Shown here: piece after piece, positions 1 through 5,885 of the stretch | Layout of the letters: every line of letters begins with the position of its first letter | How positions within the stretch are numbered: position 1 is the stretch's first letter | Assembly: GCA_037968835.1 (NCBI GenBank) | Contig: JBBKWG010000104.1 | Span: forward strand, 1-15,569 | DNA: 15,569 nucleotides | Reading direction: 5' to 3' | Source of the DNA: JBBKWG01 sp037968835 | GTDB taxonomy: Bacteria; Pseudomonadota; Alphaproteobacteria; Rhodobacterales; Rhodobacteraceae | Program-made: the position numbers and the translations under genes | Notes under the pieces: model-generated | What the model saw: only the letters and a program-made list of their open reading frames with translations | The model's database searches: none | Told to the model about the DNA's origin: nothing

Positions 1-50
1 GCGAGGATTGCGCCCTGGGCTTGCAGCAAAGGCATGGTCCCGAATTTCAC
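1..50 (-). CDS. Molybdopterin-type protein, N-terminal fragment (runs off left edge)
   Basis: Only the first 16 complete codons lie in the window, reading MKFGTMPLLQAQGAIL. The start is GTG (50-48), whose last two bases and following A form the xdhC stop TGA (49-47), a 4-base GTGA overlap that implies translational coupling. From memory, this N-terminus resembles the alphaproteobacterial proteins with a MoeA/MoCF-type molybdopterin-binding domain, often fused to a MobA-like nucleotidyltransferase, that commonly follow xdhC. That family would insert or modify molybdenum cofactor, which fits an operon with XdhC. The fragment is too short to prove the family; the reading frame and coupling are clear, the product is an inference. 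Confidence 0.5.
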   Translation of the reverse strand, partial: MKFGTMPLLQAQGAIL

Positions 51-1051
51 TTTGCCGCTCCGGCGCGGGTTTCCGGGCGGCGCAATCGTTCGATCACTTC
101 GGCCATGATAGAGATTGCAATCTCGGCAGGCGACACCGCGCCGATATCAAGTCCGATCGGTCCTTCGATGCGGGCGATACTGTCACCGCCAAGGCCCGCA
201 TCCTGAAGCGCTGTTACGCGCTTGGCATGGGTGCGACTGGACCCGAGAGCGCCGACGTAAAACGCCTCGGATGCGAGGGCGGTCTGAAGTGCGGGGGTGT
301 CGATTTTCGGGTCGTGACTGAGGGTTATGACGGCGGTGCGGGCGTCCAGCCCATAGTCGGCCAACGCTTCATCCGGCCAGCCATCAAGAAAGGTCTCGTC
401 GGGAAAGCGCGTGGCCGAGGCGAAGCTGTCCCGCGGATCGCACATGACCACGTCGAAACCCGCGATGCGCGCCATTGCGACCAGTGGCTGCGCGATGTGG
501 ACCGCACCGACGACGACCATGCGCAGAGGCGGATTGTGGACACCCTGAAAGATCGCGCCATCGCGCAGCGACTTGTCGGTGCGGAAACGCTCTTCGAGGT
601 TCTTGTCGCCAGGATCACGTGATTTGAGCCGGCGCTGCCAAGTATCCGTATTCACTTCCCAGACAATCGGCTGACGCGCCGCGCGGGCATCCACCAGCGC
701 GCGCAGTTCGTCGAGCCCTGGCCCCTGCCCCTTGCCGACAGGTTCGACCATGACTTCGATTTCACCACCGCAGGCAAGCCCGACCTCGAACGCTGTTTCG
801 TCGCTGACCCCGAAATTGAGCACGCGGCAGGTCCCGTCTTTCATGGCGTCCATCGCTTCGAATATGACGGCGCTTTCGACGCAGCCACCGGAGACCGACC
901 CCTGAAATGTCGTATCGCCGGCAATCGCCAATTGCGCACCAAGGGGTCTGGGCGCCGAACCCCATGTGCGGATAACTGTCGCAAGGGCCACGTCGCGACC
1001 CTCCTCTGCCCACTTGAGAGCGATTTCCGGGATGCTATCGTGATCTTCCAT
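47..1051 (-). CDS. xdhC: XdhC-family molybdenum cofactor insertion/maturation protein
   Basis: A 334-residue cytoplasmic protein of the XdhC/CoxI family, which binds molybdenum cofactor, promotes its sulfuration and delivers it to xanthine dehydrogenase or CO dehydrogenase-type enzymes. The N-terminal XdhC/CoxI domain (about residues 8-100) carries SGGCVE at 55-60 and LACGG at 92-96, including the conserved cysteines. A C-terminal Rossmann-like domain (about 175-310) carries GAVHIAQPL at 182-190, SHDPKID at 245-251 and GALGSSRTH at 267-275. An in-frame ATG lies nine codons upstream at 1078, but I prefer the ATG at 1051 because AAAGGA sits 8 bases before it. The gene overlaps the downstream molybdopterin-type gene by 4 bases. 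No molybdoenzyme subunit is in the window, so the client enzyme is unknown. Confidence 0.9.
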   Translation of the reverse strand: MEDHDSIPEIALKWAEEGRDVALATVIRTWGSAPRPLGAQLAIAGDTTFQGSVSGGCVESAVIFEAMDAMKDGTCRVLNFGVSDETAFEVGLACGGEIEVMVEPVGKGQGPGLDELRALVDARAARQPIVWEVNTDTWQRRLKSRDPGDKNLEERFRTDKSLRDGAIFQGVHNPPLRMVVVGAVHIAQPLVAMARIAGFDVVMCDPRDSFASATRFPDETFLDGWPDEALADYGLDARTAVITLSHDPKIDTPALQTALASEAFYVGALGSSRTHAKRVTALQDAGLGGDSIARIEGPIGLDIGAVSPAEIAISIMAEVIERLRRPETRAGAAK

Positions 1052-1154
1052 CGGCGCGATCCTTTCGCGTTTCGACAATATCAGACACTATCAGCGAACC
1101 GGCTTCTGTCCATCCGAAGACGAGGGAATCCGTTGCCACATTTTCGCCACAATC

Positions 1155-1163
1155 TGTGGATAA
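1155..1163 (-). promoter_or_regulatory. Perfect DnaA-box word within a short palindrome
   Basis: The minus strand reads TTATCCACA, the consensus E. coli DnaA box. It overlaps the right arm of CCACA-ATC-TGTGG (1147-1159). I see only this one perfect box in the region and no AT-rich unwinding element or box cluster. It could be an isolated DnaA regulatory site near the start of the putative transcript that follows, or a chance match. Confidence 0.3.
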
Positions 1164-1164
1164 C

Positions 1165-1334
1165 TTTTTTTCAACGGCGCTTTCTCGGGGGGGAACGCCT
1201 TGGGTGCGAACGGTAGCGACCGGCACCCAATCGAGCGGTTCAGAGCGCCAGAGAGTCTTTGTTTGCCTGCGTATCTTCTGCGCGGGTGTGTGTACCTCCC
1301 TGACTGGACGGCCGCGCTTGCGCGGCCGTTTTTT
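1165..1334 (+). ncRNA. Candidate small RNA with nested hairpins and its own terminator
   Basis: The plus-strand terminator at 1308-1334 has no plus-strand gene upstream of it within the window, since xdhC runs the other way, so something short must be transcribed to use it. The sequence before it can fold. TTGGGTGC (1200-1207) pairs with GCACCCAA (1223-1230), and inside that CGGT (1211-1214) pairs with ACCG (1219-1222) around an AGCG tetraloop. GAAC (1193-1196) can pair with GTTC (1238-1241), and GGCGCT (1176-1181) with AGCGCC (1244-1249), giving a nested arm. A single-stranded CCTCCC (1295-1300) follows, able to pair with Shine-Dalgarno sequences. The 5' end is only a guess; TTGCCA at 1133 is a possible -35, but I see no good -10. 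It does not resemble tmRNA, SRP RNA or RNase P RNA as I know them. Confidence 0.4.
1308..1334 (+). terminator. Strong intrinsic terminator
   Basis: A perfect 9-base-pair stem, ACGGCCGCG (1308-1316) with CGCGGCCGT (1321-1329), closes a CTTG loop and is followed by a run of six T (1329-1334). On the minus strand no T run follows the stem, so it acts on plus-strand transcription. It ends the candidate small RNA and lies 62 bases before the acetyltransferase start, so that gene should have a promoter downstream of it or rely on read-through. Confidence 0.85.
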
Positions 1335-1396
1335 GTGCCTTGACCCTAGCCCGCTCTTCGCGGACGCATGTCTATCAACTCCGGGGAACCACCTGC

Positions 1397-2089
1397 ATGG
1401 ATTACCAGAACCCGCTGGGGCAGCCGATCGGCGCGCCGCTTGATGTGACACTTCCGCGATCCCGACCCGGACGCTCTCCGATGACGGGACGCTATTGCAG
1501 CGTTGTCGCCCTGGATTCCGACGCGCATTCAGAGGCACTGCACAGCGCAAACCTGACAGACACGGACGGCCGCATCTGGACGTACCTGCCATATGGCCCA
1601 TTCGCGACCGCCGCGGAATATCGCGACTGGGTCATCTCGGTCGCCACATCGGAGGACCCGATGTTTCATGCCATCCTCGACGACCAGAACCGGCCGGTCG
1701 GGGTTGCAAGCTACCTGCGCATCGACCCCTCAGCCGGGTCGATCGAGGTCGGCCATATCTGTTATTCGCCGCTACTGGCGCGCAAAGCTGCCGCGACAGA
1801 GGCAATGTATCTGATGATGAAGCGGGCTTTCGACGAGGTGGGGTATCGGCGTTATGAATGGAAATGTGACGCGCTGAACGCCGCATCGCAGGTGGCCGCG
1901 CGGCGCTTGGGGTTCACTTACGAAGGCACGTTCCGACAGGCTACCCACTACAAGGGCCGCAATCGGGATACGGCCTGGTACAGCGTCATCGACAAGGATT
2001 GGCCGGACCTGAAGGCGCGGTTCAAGCGGTGGCTTGACCCCGCCAACTTTGACGGTAGCGGGCATCAGATGAACCGTCTCGAACGGTAG
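1397..2089 (+). CDS. GNAT-family N-acetyltransferase (RimJ/RimL-like)
   Basis: A 230-residue soluble protein of the GNAT superfamily, which moves an acetyl group from acetyl-CoA to an amine; the acceptor is unknown. The core runs from about residue 35 to 205. FHAILDDQNRPVGVASYLRI (90-109) gives the central strands, IEVGH (116-120) leads into the acetyl-CoA-binding loop, and NAASQVAARRLGFTYEGTFR (161-180) is the C-terminal motif typical of the RimJ/RimL and YdhI-type branch. The usual glycine of the R-x-x-G-x-G/A pyrophosphate loop appears to be alanine here (LARKAAATEA, 127-136). I chose the ATG at 1397, preceded by a weak GGGGAA, over the ATG at 1340, because the extension in front of it shows no domain character and begins only 5 bases after the terminator. 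It converges with the M16 gene with 3 bases between them. Confidence 0.85.
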   Translation: MDYQNPLGQPIGAPLDVTLPRSRPGRSPMTGRYCSVVALDSDAHSEALHSANLTDTDGRIWTYLPYGPFATAAEYRDWVISVATSEDPMFHAILDDQNRPVGVASYLRIDPSAGSIEVGHICYSPLLARKAAATEAMYLMMKRAFDEVGYRRYEWKCDALNAASQVAARRLGFTYEGTFRQATHYKGRNRDTAWYSVIDKDWPDLKARFKRWLDPANFDGSGHQMNRLER

Positions 2090-2105
2090 CCATCAGTCGA
2101 TGGCT
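2088..2105. terminator. Hairpin spanning both stop codons of convergent genes
   Basis: AGCCATC (2088-2094) pairs with GATGGCT (2099-2105) around a 4-base loop. The stem includes the last bases of the acetyltransferase TAG and overlaps the M16-like gene's TGA (2093-2095). No T run follows on either side, so if it terminates transcription it is a weak, possibly two-way, terminator. Confidence 0.4.
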
Positions 2106-3406
2106 TCCAGCCCTTCCGGTTGACCGACGACGACAAAGCGCAGATCTTCAGGACGGTACCAAAGTTTGGCGACGCGGCGGATATCTTCGAGCGTCACGGC
2201 GTTGACCCGTTCGTTTCGGCTGGTGATGTAGTCGGGTGTCAGACCGAGTGTCTGCATTCCCACCATGATCCGCGCAATCGGGCCGTTGCCATCGAACCGA
2301 AGCGGGTAGGCTCCGGTCAGATAGGTCTTGGCTTCGTCGAGTTCCTTGGCCGTCACACCCTCTGTTGCGATCTTGGCCCATTCGTCTTTTATGACGTCGA
2401 TGGCCTCGGCCATGCGGTCATTGGCAGAGGCGACCTGTCCCAGCAGCATATCGGCGTTTTCGTAATTCACGAGATACGATCCGACGCCGTAGGTAAGCCC
2501 GCGCTTTTCGCGCACTTCATCGCTGAGCCGGGACTGTCGGCCCGAACCGCCGAAGATTTCATTAGCGACGAAAGCGACGAAGAAATCCGGATCGTCGCGC
2601 GCTATTCCCGAATGCCCGAACATCGCGACGGATTGCGGGGTATCGAACGGGATCAGGGTGATACCACCAGTAAGTTGCAGATCGACCCTTGATGGCAGCG
2701 GCGCGCCGGTCTCGGGCAAGTCACCCAGAAGCGTGTCGAGTAGTTGGCCCAATTCCTCGGCGGAAATATCTCCTGTCGCGCCGACGAACACCCGGTCACG
2801 CGCCAACACGGCTTTGTTGGCGGCCACAACATCGTCGCGCGTCAACGCGGTCACGCTTTCCAGCGTGCCATCCTTGGACGACCCGTACGGGTGGTTGCCA
2901 TATGCCATCGCGTCGAATGCGCGACTGGCGATTTCGTTGGGGTCCGTCACGTCGTTGCGAATGCCCGACAGCACCTGACCCCGCACCCGCTCGACCGCGT
3001 CCTGATCGAAGCGGGGGTTCACGAGGGCTTCGCGCAGAAGTGCGATCGCTTCGTCGCGGTTTTCGTTCAGGAACCGTGCTGAAACGGACAAAGCATCGTC
3101 GTAGACGTCAAAATCAAAGCTGGCTGCGAGGCCGTCACGCGCGGCGGCGAAGGCGCGGGCATCGATGTCGCCGGCACCCTCTTCGATCAGGCCGGTCATC
3201 AGGTTTGTCACGCCGCGCTTGCCGTCGGGATCAAGCGACGCACCGCCAAGGAACCGTATTTCCAGCGCAACGAAGGGAATTGAGTTCTCCTCAACCAGCC
3301 AAGCCTCAATTCCGCCGGGCGAAGTTACTTCCTGAATATCCACGGCTGCCCAGAGGGGAGACGCGACGAGCATCGAAAATGCGGCGGCGAAAACTGCGCG
3401 GATCAT
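2093..3406 (-). CDS. M16-family zinc peptidase-like protein lacking the HXXEH site (exported)
   Basis: A 437-residue protein of the insulinase (M16) family. It has a signal peptide (hydrophobic 4-20, likely cleavage after PLWA at 20) and is expected in the periplasm. The M16 N-terminal fold is visible (PGGIEAWLVEENSIPFVALE, 30-49), but where active members have HXXEH this one reads TNLMTGLIEEGAGD (67-80), so it cannot bind catalytic zinc in the usual way. The M16C middle domain follows, including YGNHPYGSSKDGT. Such inactive partners usually pair with an active M16 subunit, and here the gene overlaps the stop of the active copy by 4 bases (ATGA), suggesting a heterodimer made in equal amounts. 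Start ATG 3406 is fixed by this overlap and by the signal peptide; an upstream in-frame start at 3442 would spoil it. Confidence 0.88.
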   Translation of the reverse strand: MIRAVFAAAFSMLVASPLWAAVDIQEVTSPGGIEAWLVEENSIPFVALEIRFLGGASLDPDGKRGVTNLMTGLIEEGAGDIDARAFAAARDGLAASFDFDVYDDALSVSARFLNENRDEAIALLREALVNPRFDQDAVERVRGQVLSGIRNDVTDPNEIASRAFDAMAYGNHPYGSSKDGTLESVTALTRDDVVAANKAVLARDRVFVGATGDISAEELGQLLDTLLGDLPETGAPLPSRVDLQLTGGITLIPFDTPQSVAMFGHSGIARDDPDFFVAFVANEIFGGSGRQSRLSDEVREKRGLTYGVGSYLVNYENADMLLGQVASANDRMAEAIDVIKDEWAKIATEGVTAKELDEAKTYLTGAYPLRFDGNGPIARIMVGMQTLGLTPDYITSRNERVNAVTLEDIRRVAKLWYRPEDLRFVVVGQPEGLEAID

Positions 3407-4746
3407 TGCATTACCTCTTCGGTTCCTTCTGGCATCACCCACCCGGTGACAGATCGGCGCTTGTCGAAAACACGCTTTGCAGCCGCTATGATGTCTTCTT
3501 CCGTTACGGCTTCCAGAATGCCGAGCCAGTCGTCCACGTCCTGAACTGTCAGCCCGCTGGTGAGTGCGGCACCGTAGGTTCGCGCCAGTGAGTTGATATT
3601 GTCTAGGGCGTAGATTTCGGACGCACGCAGTTGCAGTTTGATGCGGTCGAGGTCTTCGCTGTCGACGCCTTCCTCGATGAATTCAGCAACCGAGTTGTCA
3701 AGCGCGCTCTCGGCTTCGGCGAGCGTGACACCCTCAACCGGTATCATCACCAAGCCGAACGTCGTGACATCCAGCGACATGCCTGAGTAGAAAGCCGAAG
3801 CGTAAATTGCCTTGGCGTCATCGAACTGGAGCTTCTCGGCCAGAACCGATGTGGTCCCAGAGCCGCCCAGCACCTCGGCCAGAAGTGTCAGGGCCGCTGC
3901 TTCCTGCTGCGCGCCCGGATCGCGTTCTGGCGCAAGATAAGTTCGGATAACATAGGGTTGGCCGACCCGCGCATCTTCGTACTTCAGCCGACGTTCCGCG
4001 AGTTGCGGCGGCTCGGCCACACGGTTGCGGGTCTTGATGTTCGGGTTTGGAGGAATAACGCCATAGTATTTCTCGGCCAGAGCTCGCACCTCGTCGGGCA
4101 CCACATCACCGGCCACGATGAGGATCGCGTTGTTCGGTCCGTAATGCTGCTTGTAGAAACTCACCGCATCGTCAAGGGCCAGAGCCTCGGCCTCGTGCTT
4201 CCAGCCGATGATTGGAATTCCGTAGGGGTGATTGAGATACTGGGCCGCGCTGCGCTGTTCAGCAAAAAGAGCGCCGGCATCGTTTTCCGTGCGCTGATTG
4301 CGTTCCTCGATAACGACGTCGCGTTCGCTCGCGATGTCCGCTTCGACCAGCTGAAGTCCGTCCACCCGACTGGCTTCCATCTGCATCATCAGTTCAAGCC
4401 GATCCGAAGCGATGCGCTGAAAATACGCGGTATAATCATAGGACGTGAACGCGTTATCGCTGCCGCCGTTGCGCGCGACAGTGTTGCTGAACTCGCCGGA
4501 TTCCAGCTCGTCCGTGGCCTTGAACATCAGATGCTCAAGATAATGCGCGATACCTGATTTGCCTTCCGGCTCGTCCGCAGCCCCGACACGGTACCAGACG
4601 GTTTGCACGACAACCGGCGCGCGATGATCTTCGAGCACCAACACCTCCATTCCGTTGTCGAGCGTGAACGTCACGACTTCTGCGGCACGGAGCGGTCCGG
4701 CAAATATCATCAGACCCGGTAACAAGGCGGCAAGTATTCGGCGCAT
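3403..4746 (-). CDS. M16-family zinc metallopeptidase, catalytic subunit (exported)
   Basis: A 447-residue M16B/insulinase-type peptidase. The zinc site is complete: H68-Y-L-E71-H72 with the distal ligand E148 in ERDVVIEE, matching the family spacing of HXXEH-X75-E. A signal peptide (residues 1-22, RRILAALLPGLMIFAGPLRAA) sends it to the periplasm, where such enzymes degrade peptides or misfolded proteins. The M16 C domain follows (NHPYGIPIIGWKHE and FYKQHYGPNNAILIVAGDV). I chose ATG 4746 because AAGGAA lies 8 bases upstream and the signal peptide starts there; the longer frame to 4905 would add 53 residues of non-signal sequence and overlap the lipoprotein gene. It is followed by the inactive M16 partner with a 4-base overlap. 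The natural substrate is unknown. Confidence 0.92.
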   Translation of the reverse strand: MRRILAALLPGLMIFAGPLRAAEVVTFTLDNGMEVLVLEDHRAPVVVQTVWYRVGAADEPEGKSGIAHYLEHLMFKATDELESGEFSNTVARNGGSDNAFTSYDYTAYFQRIASDRLELMMQMEASRVDGLQLVEADIASERDVVIEERNQRTENDAGALFAEQRSAAQYLNHPYGIPIIGWKHEAEALALDDAVSFYKQHYGPNNAILIVAGDVVPDEVRALAEKYYGVIPPNPNIKTRNRVAEPPQLAERRLKYEDARVGQPYVIRTYLAPERDPGAQQEAAALTLLAEVLGGSGTTSVLAEKLQFDDAKAIYASAFYSGMSLDVTTFGLVMIPVEGVTLAEAESALDNSVAEFIEEGVDSEDLDRIKLQLRASEIYALDNINSLARTYGAALTSGLTVQDVDDWLGILEAVTEEDIIAAAKRVFDKRRSVTGWVMPEGTEEVMQ

Positions 4747-4828
4747 GAGGATTCCTTTTGCGGCGTTCCGTTCAGAAATGAGTGCTGTTCGGCATGGCTT
4801 CAAGCAATCCCACAGGTTTGTGACGGTG

Positions 4829-5353
4829 CTATTCTGATTTCGCCGGATCGGGTGGGACCGCAGGTGTCCGAATTCCGGCCCGACGCAGGCGTTCCAATTC
4901 GGCATACTGGTCCAGCGAAAAATTCTCGTAGGCGCTGAAATAGACGTTCACGTTGAACAGGCGTTCAAGGAAGCGGCCGTCATTCTGGCGGCGGAATTCA
5001 AGATCCGCCGCGGCAAGGTCTGCGCGAATGCCGGGCGAAACGCCAAAGCGCGAAACATGCGTCAACAGCGCGCCGTCGGTGGCACCGCGTGAGAGAACCG
5101 CGGGATTGCCGCCGAGGGCTATCGCAACGTCCACCTCGGGCGAGGGATCGGTGAGATTCGCACCTCCGGGTGTCGGATCGGGCAAAGCTGCCAGATCGAC
5201 GGGCATTTGCAGCGGCTTGCTGGGCAGGATCGCAAATTCGTCCGGCCCTTCGGCACGCGGCTGGCTGATGTTGAGAAGGTTCGGATTGTCCGACCCGCCG
5301 CATGACGCCAGCGTGAATACCACTGCCACTGCCAATCCTGTCTGCCGTATCAT
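4829..5353 (-). CDS. DUF3035 / BamF-like outer-membrane lipoprotein
   Basis: A 174-residue lipoprotein. Residues 1-17 form a type II signal peptide ending in the lipobox L15-A16-S17-C18; the residue after the cysteine is G, not D, so it should be sorted to the outer membrane. Residues 45-75 are proline-rich and of low complexity (LPSKPLQMPVDLAALPDPTP), then GGNPAVLSRG and a charged helical C-terminal part. This matches the alphaproteobacterial DUF3035 family, which I recall being linked to BamF, an accessory lipoprotein of the beta-barrel assembly complex; treat the BAM role as family knowledge, not shown here. ATG 5353 has GAGGG 5 bases upstream; ATG 5371 is an alternative with a poorly spaced site. 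The gene follows lspA, whose product would cleave this precursor. Confidence 0.8.
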   Translation of the reverse strand: MIRQTGLAVAVVFTLASCGGSDNPNLLNISQPRAEGPDEFAILPSKPLQMPVDLAALPDPTPGGANLTDPSPEVDVAIALGGNPAVLSRGATDGALLTHVSRFGVSPGIRADLAAADLEFRRQNDGRFLERLFNVNVYFSAYENFSLDQYAELERLRRAGIRTPAVPPDPAKSE

Positions 5354-5381
5354 GGCTGCCCTCGCGTTCATTTCCCTGTCT

Positions 5382-5885
5382 TTAACGCGTCTCGTCGGGC
5401 GCGTCACTGTCCTTTGGCCCATCACCGGTCAGAAGGATCAATCCGATGGCACCGAAGAATATGGAAATGTCCGCCACGTTGAAAGACCAGGGGTTTTCGA
5501 AACCGCAGCACGACATGTTCAGGAAATCCGCGACCGCGCCATAGAGTATGCGGTCGACGACGTTTCCCAAGGCGCCACCGATGACCAGACCGGCGGAAAG
5601 CTGGACCCAGATGCCCGGGCGGTCGCGGCGCATCCACCAAACGATCCAGCCCGCGATGGCGAGCGCGACAGCGACGAGCACCCAGCGCATCACGTCGCCC
5701 CACCCTGCGAACAGGCCGAAGTTTATCCCCTCGTTCCACGCCATGCGAAAGACGAGATAGGGATTGAACACGGGAATGACGCCGCGCGTTTTCAGATCGA
5801 GGAACTGCACGACCACCAGCTTGCTCACTTGATCCAGAAGGAACACGGCGATGGCAATGCGGGTCATGGGGGCAAGCGTGCGCAT
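5382..5885 (-). CDS. lspA: Lipoprotein signal peptidase (signal peptidase II)
   Basis: A 167-residue inner-membrane aspartyl protease that removes signal peptides from diacylglyceryl-modified prolipoproteins. Four membrane segments are visible (about 8-27, 65-85, 93-110, 137-154). The two catalytic aspartates are in GNVVDR (D111) and FNVADI (D139), and the family motif NEGINFGLF (51-59) is present, with I-N in place of the commoner A-A. Length is normal for the family. Start ATG 5885 overlaps the purH stop by one base (TGATG); an internal ATG at 5867 is also possible. The longer open frame to 6314 is a shadow of purH. The next gene downstream encodes a lipoprotein, a likely substrate, 28 bases away. 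Confidence 0.95.
   Translation of the reverse strand: MRTLAPMTRIAIAVFLLDQVSKLVVVQFLDLKTRGVIPVFNPYLVFRMAWNEGINFGLFAGWGDVMRWVLVAVALAIAGWIVWWMRRDRPGIWVQLSAGLVIGGALGNVVDRILYGAVADFLNMSCCGFENPWSFNVADISIFFGAIGLILLTGDGPKDSDAPDETR

Larger units (their letters stand above)
1052..1396. other. Intergenic region without a protein gene
   Basis: This 345-base gap separates xdhC (minus) from the acetyltransferase (plus), so promoters for both should lie here; I cannot assign them firmly. It holds an imperfect operator-like palindrome and DnaA-box word (1147-1163), a run of T at 1164-1171, nested hairpins between 1176 and 1249, and an intrinsic terminator at 1308-1334. Open frames crossing it (for example 1156-1443 plus and 1035-1601 minus) have no recognisable protein character. 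Confidence 0.7.

Noticed and set aside
1140..1175. Chromosomal replication origin suggested by the DnaA box and T run
   Set aside because: Only one perfect box is present, without a cluster, an AT-rich unwinding region or usual origin neighbours.
1035..1601. 188-residue minus-strand frame across the intergenic region
   Set aside because: It reads through the terminator and hairpin region and antisense to the acetyltransferase with no conserved motif.
2689..3591. 300-residue plus-strand open frame opposite the M16-like gene
   Set aside because: Very arginine-rich composition typical of an antisense GC frame; the minus strand holds a clear M16 protein.
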